DNA of 6,593 nt from Candidatus Moraniibacteriota bacterium (GCA_003507475.1 DNVQ01000035.1:8704-15296), one strand, 5' to 3'; shown: positions 1-5,897, counted from the first letter of the stretch. Program-made: numbers and translations. Notes: generated by a model not told the origin, from the letters alone.

Positions 1-1
1 A

Positions 2-58
2 ATTTGTAACCAATGCGTTGCAACTGATGCTTTCATGAACTACAAATCAAAAAGTTAG
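2..58 (+). CDS. C-terminal tail of an unidentified upstream protein (partial)
   Basis: This frame is open from the left edge of the window and closes with TAG at 56-58, giving an 18-residue tail ending in NYKSKS. It contains a Cys-x-x-Cys pair (residues 2 and 5 of the visible part), which could be half of a zinc knuckle, but 18 residues do not allow a family call. The main support for a real gene end is position: the stop codon overlaps the first bases of a terminator-like hairpin that starts at 57, and the downstream gene has its own promoter. The other two plus-strand frames close early (TAA at 7-9, TGA at 36-38). The function is not recognised. Confidence 0.4.
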   Translation: MCNQCVATDAFMNYKSKS

Positions 59-100
59 AAGGTTGCCAATCCTTGATTGCCAACCTTCTTAATTTTATTT
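57..100 (+). terminator. Intrinsic terminator after the left-edge gene
   Basis: An inverted repeat AGAAGGTTG (57-65) / CAACCTTCT (81-89) continues inward as CAATC (67-71) / GATTG (75-79). There is one C-C mismatch (66 and 80) and a 3-nt loop, CTT. The 14 paired positions are followed by a T-rich tail (TTAATTTTATTT), as expected for Rho-independent termination of plus-strand transcription. No minus-strand gene ends here, so the plus orientation is preferred. It separates the left-edge gene from valS. Confidence 0.75.
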
Positions 101-125
101 ATTATCTTCATAAAAAATTCTCGAT

Positions 126-160
126 AATTATAAATTTACAATTTCACTCAATTTATAATT
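126..160. repeat. Perfect AT-only inverted repeat upstream of the valS promoter
   Basis: AATTATAAATT (126-136) and AATTTATAATT (150-160) are exact reverse complements, 11 bp each, separated by 13 nt. The repeat ends 14 bp before the -35 box of the proposed valS promoter. It could be an AT-rich upstream promoter element, a binding site for a dimeric regulator, or chance in very AT-rich DNA. As an RNA hairpin it would be weak, since it has no G-C pair. Confidence 0.4.
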
Positions 161-174
161 CTTAAAAACCTCCC

Positions 175-203
175 TTGAAAAACATCCCCTCTTCTGCTAA
201 ACT
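175..203 (+). promoter_or_regulatory. Sigma-70-type promoter for valS
   Basis: A -35 box TTGAAA (175-180, 5 of 6 to TTGACA) lies exactly 17 nt from a -10 box TAAACT (198-203, 4 of 6). The -10 is preceded by TG one base upstream (195-196), giving an extended -10. The transcript would start near 210, leaving a leader of roughly 28 nt before the ATG at 238. That leader is too short for a T-box or other riboswitch. It shows no Shine-Dalgarno sequence. Confidence 0.6.
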
Positions 204-237
204 AAGCACATAATGTTTACTTATTTTTAAATAATTT

Positions 238-2919
238 ATGACTGCCAAAGAACTGCCAAAAATATACGATCCAAAGAAAGTTGAAGATAAAATTTATAAA
301 ATCTGGGAAGAATCAGGTTTTTTTAATCCTGATAATTTAGATTTACCAGAAAATTCTCCTTCATACTCAATTGTCCTCCCTCCACCCAATGTTACCGGCA
401 CTCTTCACATGGGTCATGCTGCCATGATGGTATATCAAGACATCCTGATTAGATACAAAAGAATGAGCGGATTCAGGACTCTCTGGATTCCCGGTACCGA
501 TCATGCTGCTATTGCCACTCAAACAAAAGTTGAAAAAATTCTTAAAGAAAAAGGAGCATCTCGCCACTCATTGGGTCGAGAAAAATTCTTAGCAGAAGTA
601 AATAAATTTGCCCAAGACTCTCACGACACAATAAAAAACCAAACAAAAAAAATGGGCTCCTCTTGCGATTGGTCTCGCGAAGCCTTTACATTGGACGAAA
701 TCAGAAACAAAGCAGTTAATTCTGTTTTCAAATTAATGCATGAAGATGAGTTGATTTATCGCGGAGAAAGAGTAATTAATTGGTGTCCTCGTTGCCACAG
801 CACTCTCGCGGATGATGAGGTGGAGCACAAAAATCGAGAAACTCAACTATTCACTTTTCGCTACTGGAAAGATTTCCCTATTCCCATCTCCACTACTCGT
901 CCCGAAACAAAACTAGGCGATACCGCCGTAGCTGTTAATCCCAAAGATGAAAGATACAAAGAATTTATCGGCCAAGAATTTCTGGGAAATTTCTGTGGCA
1001 TTGATTTAAAAATAAAAATTATTGCTGACCGAAACGTAGAAATGGATTTTGGAACCGGAGCCTTGGGCGTTACCCCTGCTCATTCTATGATAGACTGGAA
1101 AATGGCCAAAGATAATGATTTAAATATCATCAAAGTAATCGATGAAGACGGAAAAATAAAAGAAGGATTTGGAGAGTTTGCCGGTCTAACCGCTTTTGAA
1201 GCTAGAAAATTGGTAGTAGAAAAAATCAAACAAAATAGTTTGTTAGAAAAAGAAGAAAATATTCAAAATGCTATTTCTGTCTGTTATCGTTGCGGAACCT
1301 CCATTGAACCACTCCCTTCTCTTCAATGGTTTATCGATGTTAATAAAAAAACAGAAAAATTAAACAATAAATCCATAAAAGAAACCTGCCTTGAAGCTGT
1401 GGAAAAAGGAGTTTTTGATCGTGAGAAAATAAATATTATCCCACAAAGATTTGAAAAAAATTATTTTCAGTGGATGAATAATCTTGAAGATTGGTGCATC
1501 TCTAGACAAATCTGGTATGGACATCGGATTCCTGTCTGGTATAAAGGAGAAGAAATTAGCTTAGAAGACAAATCAAATGATGCTTCATGGGAAAGAGATT
1601 CAGACACTCTTGATACTTGGTTTTCTTCGGGCATGTGGACTTTTTCAACCTTAGCCCAATCACTAGATGAAATTAAAATTGAAAACGGAAAACTAGTTAT
1701 TGATTCTAATGATTTTAAAAGTTTTCATCCCACTTCAGTTTTAGAAACAGGATATGATATACTATTCTTCTGGGTTGCTCGCATGATTATAATGACCACC
1801 TACGCAATTAACGATATTCCCTTTCAAGATGTATACCTGCACGGACTAGTGCTTGATGAGAACGGAAAGAAGATGAGTAAATCTTTGGGCAATGTCCTTG
1901 ATCCGTTAGATATGATTGAGAAATTCGGCACCGATGCAGTTAGATTATCTTTATTTATCGGCAGCACCCCGGGTAACGATACTCGCATCAATGAAGAAAA
2001 AATTGAAAATTATCGCAATTTCGTTAACAAGCTTTGGAATATCAGCCGTTTTGTTACCTCTAAAATTGGAGATGGCGCTACTGAAGCAAAGATTGAAGAA
2101 AAAAATCTTACCTTTGCTGATAAATGGATTATTGATAAAATAAAAAATTTAATTACTGAGGTTACCCTTGATTTAGAAAAATATAATTTTTCCCTCGCGG
2201 GAGAAAAACTCCAAGAGTTTACCAAAAATGATTTTGCGGATTGGTATTTGGAAGTCGCCAAATTTGAAACCAATACTGCCGAAAAAAATATAATTCTTGG
2301 AAAGATTCTTGAAGATATTTTAAAGCTTTGGCACCCTTTCATTCCATTTATCACCGAAGAAATTTGGAGCAATTTAAGCAAGGAAAAATTATTGCTTATT
2401 GAAAACTGGCCTGCCTTGGAAAATTGGAATGAGATTACAGCCAAAGATTATGACTCCAAGGATAACGTTTTTGAAAAAACACAAACTATAATAACCGCCA
2501 TCCGAAATCTGCGCGCCGAAAATAAAATTGAGCCTACCAAAAAATTAAAAACTATTATTTATGCAGGAGATGATTTTGAAAAAATCAAAAACGAAGAAAT
2601 ATTAATTAAAAATCTGCGAACAGGGGTTAGCGAACTAATTATTGAAAAAAGTGGAGAAAAGCCAGCGGAAGCTCTTTATGCTATCGCTAGCGGAGTTGAA
2701 ATTTATCTAATTAATGAAATTGATAAAGATGCTGAGCGAAAAAGAATTTCAGCAGAATTAGAAAATTTAAAGAAATATACCGCTAATCTTAATCAAAGAC
2801 TTTCCAATAAAGAATTTACTAAAAAAGCTCCAGCTCAAATAGTGGCTCAAGAAAAAGAAAGACTAGCCAAAGCTCAGTCAGATATCTTAGAAATGGAAAA
2901 ATATCTGGAAAAATTGTAG
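238..2919 (+). CDS. valS: Valyl-tRNA synthetase (EC 6.1.1.9)
   Basis: This cytoplasmic class I synthetase charges tRNA-Val with valine using ATP and hydrolyses mischarged Thr-tRNA. It has 893 residues, normal for the family. Catalytic signatures are the HIGH-type HMGH (57-60), DWCISRQIWYGHRIP (418-432), DTWFSS (459-464) and KMSKS (545-549). The CP1 editing domain shows TTRPET (219-224) and FGTG...TPAH (271-282), with His282 and Asp286 kept. Cys183/Cys186 and Cys349/Cys352 look like one four-Cys zinc site. The 22-residue stretch between the GHRIP motif and DTWFSS has no cysteine, so the second zinc knuckle found in some ValRS is absent. An anticodon-binding domain follows (about 640-790), then the charged C-terminal coiled coil typical of ValRS (about 830-893). 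The N-terminus, ELPKIYDPKKVEDKIY, begins where the family normally does, supporting this ATG. It has its own promoter and appears monocistronic. Confidence 0.98.
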   Translation: MTAKELPKIYDPKKVEDKIYKIWEESGFFNPDNLDLPENSPSYSIVLPPPNVTGTLHMGHAAMMVYQDILIRYKRMSGFRTLWIPGTDHAAIATQTKVEKILKEKGASRHSLGREKFLAEVNKFAQDSHDTIKNQTKKMGSSCDWSREAFTLDEIRNKAVNSVFKLMHEDELIYRGERVINWCPRCHSTLADDEVEHKNRETQLFTFRYWKDFPIPISTTRPETKLGDTAVAVNPKDERYKEFIGQEFLGNFCGIDLKIKIIADRNVEMDFGTGALGVTPAHSMIDWKMAKDNDLNIIKVIDEDGKIKEGFGEFAGLTAFEARKLVVEKIKQNSLLEKEENIQNAISVCYRCGTSIEPLPSLQWFIDVNKKTEKLNNKSIKETCLEAVEKGVFDREKINIIPQRFEKNYFQWMNNLEDWCISRQIWYGHRIPVWYKGEEISLEDKSNDASWERDSDTLDTWFSSGMWTFSTLAQSLDEIKIENGKLVIDSNDFKSFHPTSVLETGYDILFFWVARMIIMTTYAINDIPFQDVYLHGLVLDENGKKMSKSLGNVLDPLDMIEKFGTDAVRLSLFIGSTPGNDTRINEEKIENYRNFVNKLWNISRFVTSKIGDGATEAKIEEKNLTFADKWIIDKIKNLITEVTLDLEKYNFSLAGEKLQEFTKNDFADWYLEVAKFETNTAEKNIILGKILEDILKLWHPFIPFITEEIWSNLSKEKLLLIENWPALENWNEITAKDYDSKDNVFEKTQTIITAIRNLRAENKIEPTKKLKTIIYAGDDFEKIKNEEILIKNLRTGVSELIIEKSGEKPAEALYAIASGVEIYLINEIDKDAERKRISAELENLKKYTANLNQRLSNKEFTKKAPAQIVAQEKERLAKAQSDILEMEKYLEKL

Positions 2920-2955
2920 CTACTACCCATTTAACTCTTATTACAAAAAGTGGGG

Positions 2956-3071
2956 TTGTCTTTGCGAGGAGGGTACTCCTGACGTGGCAATCCAGGAATA
3001 TGTTTAATCAAGAGTTATATTTTCTAGACTGCCACGCAATTTGAGAGTACTCAAATTACTCGCAGAGACAA
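2956..3071. repeat. 116-bp nested palindromic repeat (REP/MITE-like) with two side hairpins
   Basis: Outer arms TTGTCTTTGCGAG (2956-2968) and CTCGCAGAGACAA (3059-3071) pair at 12 of 13 positions, the exception being a G-U wobble. Inner arms CGTGGCAATCCAG (2983-2995) and CTAGACTGCCACG (3024-3036) pair at 11 of 13. Between outer and inner arms each side carries its own small hairpin: AGGAG/CTCCT with loop GGTA (2967-2980), and a perfect AATTTGAG/CTCAAATT with loop AGTA (3038-3057). Both side hairpins share a GAG[G/A]GTACTC core. The core words TTGCGAG and GTGGCAATC resemble palindromic repeats dispersed in many bacterial genomes; that resemblance is from memory. It begins 36 bp after the valS stop and has no T-tract, so it is not a classic terminator. 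It contains no coding frame. Confidence 0.75.
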
Positions 3072-3133
3072 ACAAGAAATATAAATTCCCATATTCATAA
3101 ATTCTTAGCTTCCTAAATTCCTAAAATTAAAAA

Positions 3134-3721
3134 ATGTATCTAAAAAACACAATTCAATCTCTTTTTTGGGGAATCATTACCGCTGGAATGTCTTTGATTT
3201 TTCAACTAGTTATTATTTCTTTGGCGATTTCCTCCAGATATTCAGCTGAAACTGACAAAATTCTTTTGGGCTCTGTATTATTTTTGGCAATTTATTCACT
3301 CTCGGAAGAATCTTTTAAATATTTCATTGTCACCAAAAAAATCATTAACCTATCTTATGGAAAAACCTTTTTACTTAATTCCTGGATAGCCGGAATTGGC
3401 TTTTCTCTGGTGGAGAGTTTTATAATTTACCAAAAAAATATATCTGAAAAAATAGATTTTTCTCTAATTGATGTGTTCTCTACTGCCCCTCTTCACATTC
3501 TCACTTTCGGAACCTTGGGCTATTTCCTGGCCATTTCCGAAAAACAGGGCCTCAATATCAAAATCTTGCTTTTTAACTTCATAATTCACCTTATTTACAA
3601 TTATTCCATCATATATCTTGAATCTTACAGTCATCTAATCACCGGCCTGCTAATAACCATTCTTCTTATCATAAACATCTACGGATTCTTGATTGTTAAT
3701 AAAAAACTTGCCTCAGATTAA
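3134..3721 (+). CDS. PrsW/CPBP-like intramembrane protease
   Basis: This is a hydrophobic protein of 195 residues with about five to six membrane segments (roughly 8-32, 43-57, 84-100, 115-134, 143-162 and 167-188). The polar residues buried in those segments follow the PrsW-type pattern: Glu58-Glu59-x-x-Lys62 (EESFKYF), GIGFSLVES with Glu94, His121 in APLHILTFGTLGYF, and His152-x-x-x-Asn156 in IIHLIYNY. In known families the Glu and His residues form the active site of intramembrane proteases; Bacillus subtilis PrsW cleaves the anti-sigma factor RsiW. The substrate here is unknown and no anti-sigma gene is visible. The ATG follows an A-rich leader with no Shine-Dalgarno and no clear promoter, so it may be transcribed by read-through from valS across the palindromic repeat. 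It could also be filed under CPBP/ABI-type proteases, but EExxK favours PrsW. Confidence 0.72.
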   Translation: MYLKNTIQSLFWGIITAGMSLIFQLVIISLAISSRYSAETDKILLGSVLFLAIYSLSEESFKYFIVTKKIINLSYGKTFLLNSWIAGIGFSLVESFIIYQKNISEKIDFSLIDVFSTAPLHILTFGTLGYFLAISEKQGLNIKILLFNFIIHLIYNYSIIYLESYSHLITGLLITILLIINIYGFLIVNKKLASD

Positions 3722-3736
3722 TAAATATCCTATAAT
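3708..3736 (+). promoter_or_regulatory. Promoter for hsp20
   Basis: A consensus -10 TATAAT (3731-3736) lies 17 nt downstream of TTGCCT (3708-3713, 4 of 6 to TTGACA). The -35 box lies inside the last codons of the PrsW-like gene. The transcript would start near 3743, giving a leader of about 73 nt before the hsp20 ATG. No CIRCE inverted repeat (GAGTGCTAA type) is present. This is therefore a housekeeping-type promoter rather than an obvious HrcA-controlled one. Confidence 0.6.
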
Positions 3737-3750
3737 TTAGTTGTATCAAT

Positions 3751-3772
3751 ATTTATATAGAACAATATAAAT
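3751..3772 (+). promoter_or_regulatory. AT-only hairpin in the hsp20 leader
   Basis: ATTTATAT (3751-3758) and ATATAAAT (3765-3772) are exact reverse complements around a 6-nt spacer, AGAACA. They lie just downstream of the predicted start of transcription and 43 nt before the hsp20 start codon. It could be an operator, or an RNA hairpin weak enough to be temperature sensitive. It could also be chance in AT-rich DNA. It does not cover the start codon, which weakens the thermometer idea. Confidence 0.3.
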
Positions 3773-3815
3773 TATTTTATATTTAAATACTTATCAGATA
3801 AAAAAATAAAAAAAT

Positions 3816-4358
3816 ATGACAAAAGAAAAAAAATCATTTATGGAAAAACTTATAGGATCAAAAAGAATAAACACTGAAGACGGAGACTTATCCGCCCCTA
3901 TTCGTCCCATGAATATCTCCACTGAGGATGAGATGGACGATATTTCCATTCCCAGCTCTCACCTAGAAAGTAATAGTGATAATTTCGCCAGCAACTGGGG
4001 AGCCTCAGAAACTCAAGATGAATCCGGAGATGGACAGCTAACCATAGACGTTTTTCAAACAGAAGAAGATATAGTTATCAAATCCACAATTGCCGGAGTT
4101 AATCCTGAGGATTTAGATGTTTCTATTAATAACGACATGATAACCATCAAGGGAGAAAGGAAATTTGAAGAAAACGTAAGCGAAGAAAATTTTTACTACC
4201 AGGAGTGTTATTGGGGAAGCTTTTCTCGCTCCGTGGTTTTGCCAGTTGATGTGATCGCTGAAAAAATAGAAGCCTCTTTAAAAAACGGAATTTTAACTAT
4301 CAAATTACCTAAAGCAGATACCAACAGAACTAAGAAAATTAAAGTTAGAGGATTTTAA
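3816..4358 (+). CDS. Small heat-shock protein, Hsp20/alpha-crystallin family
   Basis: This is a cytoplasmic ATP-independent holdase that binds unfolding proteins and keeps them soluble for refolding. It has 180 residues. The N-terminal 70 residues are a polar, acidic, low-complexity arm after a short basic start. The alpha-crystallin domain runs from about 73 to 166: it opens with GQLTIDVFQTEEDIVIKSTI, includes AGVNPEDLDVSI (93-104) and the family signature WGSFSRSVVLP (133-143), and ends with NGILTIKLPK (157-166). The C-terminal tail has Ile175-Lys-Val177, an I-x-V motif of the type that links dimers into oligomers. The N-terminal arm is longer and more acidic than in many bacterial Hsp20s of about 140-150 residues. 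The gene has its own promoter and terminator. The ATG follows an A-rich leader without a Shine-Dalgarno sequence. Confidence 0.95.
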   Translation: MTKEKKSFMEKLIGSKRINTEDGDLSAPIRPMNISTEDEMDDISIPSSHLESNSDNFASNWGASETQDESGDGQLTIDVFQTEEDIVIKSTIAGVNPEDLDVSINNDMITIKGERKFEENVSEENFYYQECYWGSFSRSVVLPVDVIAEKIEASLKNGILTIKLPKADTNRTKKIKVRGF

Positions 4359-4382
4359 ATGATTTTAAAAACAAAATTATTT

Positions 4383-4429
4383 TAACACAAACAAAACTGC
4401 TAAATGTATTTTCTAGCAGTTTTGTGTTA
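4383..4429 (+). terminator. Hairpin terminator after hsp20, with a 4-nt bulge
   Basis: TAACAC (4383-4388) plus AAAACTGCTA (4393-4402) pair perfectly with TAGCAGTTTT (4414-4423) plus GTGTTA (4424-4429), giving 16 pairs. There is a 4-nt bulge (AAAC, 4389-4392) on the 5' side and an 11-nt loop. The hairpin lies 24 nt after the hsp20 stop codon. The downstream tail (TAATACTTAT) is only moderately T-rich, so termination may be partial. The 3' arm overlaps the vanW promoter. Confidence 0.6.
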
Positions 4430-4433
4430 TAAT
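4425..4433 (+). promoter_or_regulatory. Extended -10 promoter for vanW
   Basis: TGTTATAAT (4425-4433) is a perfect extended -10 element: TG, one base, then consensus TATAAT. No good -35 box exists at 16-18 nt upstream, as is common for extended -10 promoters. Transcription would begin near 4440, giving a leader of about 30 nt before the ATG at 4471. The element shares its first five bases with the 3' arm of the hsp20 terminator hairpin. Confidence 0.55.
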
Positions 4434-4470
4434 ACTTATCCAGAATAATTCCTATCTTAATTCACAATAA

Positions 4471-5748
4471 ATGAAAAAAAACAGACTAATTCTAAATAAA
4501 TATTGCATATTTTTAATCTTTTTTTCTTTTTTGGCATTTAAAAATACAGCTTCAGCTTTTTCAAATGATTTTGAAAATTTAACCATAAAAATGCCAGACC
4601 AAGAAATTAGTGTTCCTGAGAGCGATTTCGAAAAATGGTTAACAATTAAACCTTCGCTTGTTTATGATTCTTCCTACAATTCGGAAATAGAAAACACTGA
4701 ATATTGCACTGTTTCAAAAATAATCTGCAGTCTATTGGAAACTGAAAAAATAAAACACTCTTTTAAAAAAATAGAATCAGTAGCTCTAGATAAAAAAAAG
4801 GTTACCAATTTCTTGGATGATTTAGCCAGAAAATATAACAAAGAACCGCTTGATTCCACTTTTACTGTAACAGATGGAAAGGTTACCAATTTTTCCCTTA
4901 GTCAAAATGGTTATAAATTAGACGTGGAAAAAAGCTTAAGAGAAATAGAAAAATTTTTCTCTCAAAAACAAACCTCCAACAATATAAAAATTTCTTTTGT
5001 CACCGTTGAACCTAGTATTAAAGATAATGACGCAGATAAACTAGGAATCACAACTCTAATCGGGGAAGGCAAATCAAATTTTACCGGTTCCACCTTAAGC
5101 AGGATTCATAACATAAAGGTAGCCACTAGTCGTTTTGATGGCCTCCTTATTAAGCCAGGCGAAGAATTTTCTTTTGTAAAAAATTTGGGAGAAGTTGACG
5201 GTGAGCATGGATACAAACAAGAGCTAGTAATCAAAAAAGGCGTAACCGAACCGGAATTTGGAGGCGGAGTCTGCCAAGTTTCTACTACTGCTTTTAGAGC
5301 AGCTATCTATAGCGGCCTAGAAATAACTGCTCGCCGCAATCATGCTTATCCCGTACACTATTATGCTCCCCAGGGAATGGACAGTACTATTTATATTCCC
5401 AATCCAGATTTGCGTTTCAAGAACAATACGCCTGGGCATATCTTAATAAAAACTGAACTTGATATTGAGAAAAAAACTTTAATTTTTAAATTCTATGGCA
5501 CCAGTGACGGAAGAAAAGTTGAAGTAGATGGTCCCCATGTCTTATCACGAGAATCAAATGGGGCCATGAAAACAGTTTTTTATCAAAAAGTTACCGATGC
5601 TACGGGAAATATTTTTATCAATGAAGATTTCAAGAGTAGTTACAACTCTCCAGATGATTATCCAAAGCCAGGTGAAATCCTAACTTCCAAGCCCAAAAAC
5701 TGGTCCGAAAAAGAATGGAAAGAATACAGGAAAGATAATAATCTTTAG
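4471..5748 (+). CDS. Exported VanW-family protein (PG-binding-4-like plus VanW domain)
   Basis: This 425-residue protein starts with a signal peptide: basic MKKNR, a hydrophobic stretch (about 11-23), then Ala-Ser-Ala (27-29) as a likely signal peptidase I site. The mature protein therefore acts outside the membrane. Residues about 101-165 resemble a PG_binding_4 unit (VALDKKKVTNFLDDLARKY, then FTVTDGKV and a GYKLDVEKSL segment). The VanW domain follows at about 199-335, with VATSRFDGLLIKPGEEFSF, the hallmark GGGVCQVSTTAF (264-275, Cys268), RRNHAYPVHYY (288-298) and a PDLRFKNNTPGHILI segment. The C-terminal part resembles the beta-rich tails of YoaR-like proteins. VanW proteins are accessory in vanB-type glycopeptide-resistance clusters, but their biochemical role is unknown. 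No vanHAX-type genes are nearby, so this is not evidence of vancomycin resistance. Cys79 and Cys86 in the exported part might form a disulfide. It has its own promoter and no Shine-Dalgarno. Confidence 0.9.
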   Translation: MKKNRLILNKYCIFLIFFSFLAFKNTASAFSNDFENLTIKMPDQEISVPESDFEKWLTIKPSLVYDSSYNSEIENTEYCTVSKIICSLLETEKIKHSFKKIESVALDKKKVTNFLDDLARKYNKEPLDSTFTVTDGKVTNFSLSQNGYKLDVEKSLREIEKFFSQKQTSNNIKISFVTVEPSIKDNDADKLGITTLIGEGKSNFTGSTLSRIHNIKVATSRFDGLLIKPGEEFSFVKNLGEVDGEHGYKQELVIKKGVTEPEFGGGVCQVSTTAFRAAIYSGLEITARRNHAYPVHYYAPQGMDSTIYIPNPDLRFKNNTPGHILIKTELDIEKKTLIFKFYGTSDGRKVEVDGPHVLSRESNGAMKTVFYQKVTDATGNIFINEDFKSSYNSPDDYPKPGEILTSKPKNWSEKEWKEYRKDNNL

Positions 5749-5760
5749 CAAAAAATTTTA

Positions 5761-5885
5761 AAATCCCAATGTCAAATTCCCAATAAATTCTTAAATGAGC
5801 TAATATTCGAAAGGTTTATTTAACCCAAATAGAATAACTAAATTAAAAAATTTATTCATTTGGATTTTATTTGGCATTGGAAATT
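5761..5885. repeat. Long imperfect inverted repeat between convergent genes
   Basis: AAATCCCAATGTCAAAT (5761-5777) matches the reverse complement of 5869-5885 at 14 of 17 positions; the core CCAATGTCAAAT against ATTTGGCATTGG matches 11 of 12. Further inward the similarity continues with gaps (a TAAATT-rich stretch at 5784-5800 against 5840-5857). The left arm also holds a short direct repeat, CCCAAT, at 5765-5770 and 5779-5784. The element fills nearly the whole spacer between vanW and the minus-strand gene. No coding frame is evident in it. Confidence 0.5.
5825..5872 (+). terminator. Likely terminator for vanW
   Basis: CCAAAT (5825-5830) and GAATAA (5832-5837) pair with TTATTC (5852-5857) and ATTTGG (5858-5863). 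This gives a 12-pair stem with one bulged A (5831), a 14-nt AT-rich loop, and a T-rich tail ATTTTATTT just after it. The polarity fits plus-strand termination of vanW, whose stop codon is about 76 nt upstream. The stem is mostly A-T with G-C pairs at the base, so it is weak. It sits inside the larger inverted repeat and may also affect the opposing transcript. Confidence 0.45.
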
Positions 5886-5897
5886 TGCAATTTGAAA

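Noticed and set aside
90..237. T-box or other leader riboswitch for valS
   Set aside because: No T-box core sequence or antiterminator pair is present, and the predicted leader is only about 28 nt. The only hairpin-capable repeat (126-160) lies upstream of the promoter.
367..567. Minus-strand open frame of 66 codons inside valS
   Set aside because: It lies wholly within the HMGH-containing coding region of valS, shows no recognisable domain, and is explained as an antisense shadow of a strongly conserved gene.
1916..2444. Plus-strand (1916-2143) and minus-strand (2010-2444) open frames inside valS
   Set aside because: Both overlap the conserved region after KMSKS and the anticodon-binding domain. 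They have no family motifs or start signals, and low GC with A-rich codons easily produces such frames.
2956..3071. tRNA or CRISPR-like interpretation of the cloverleaf-shaped palindrome
   Set aside because: At 116 nt it lacks a T-arm GTTC consensus, a CCA-type acceptor and a plausible anticodon arm. There are no regularly spaced direct repeats, so neither a tRNA nor a CRISPR array fits.
3072..3133. Promoter for the PrsW-like gene
   Set aside because: TATAAA at 3080-3085 could serve as a -10, but there is no -35 match at 16-18 nt and no TG extension. The evidence is too weak in such AT-rich DNA.
4674..4889. Minus-strand open frame of 71 codons inside vanW
   Set aside because: It is antisense to the PG-binding-4-like part of a well-supported gene and has no motif of its own.
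5731..5746. Hairpin AAAGAT/ATCTTT at the end of vanW as terminator
   Set aside because: It is a 6-bp, mostly A-T stem within the last codons and is followed by A-rich rather than T-rich sequence. The hairpin at 5825-5863 is a better candidate.
4471..5748. Vancomycin-resistance gene
   Set aside because: VanW-domain proteins are widespread without resistance. None of the ligase, dehydrogenase or dipeptidase genes of a van cluster is present in the window.
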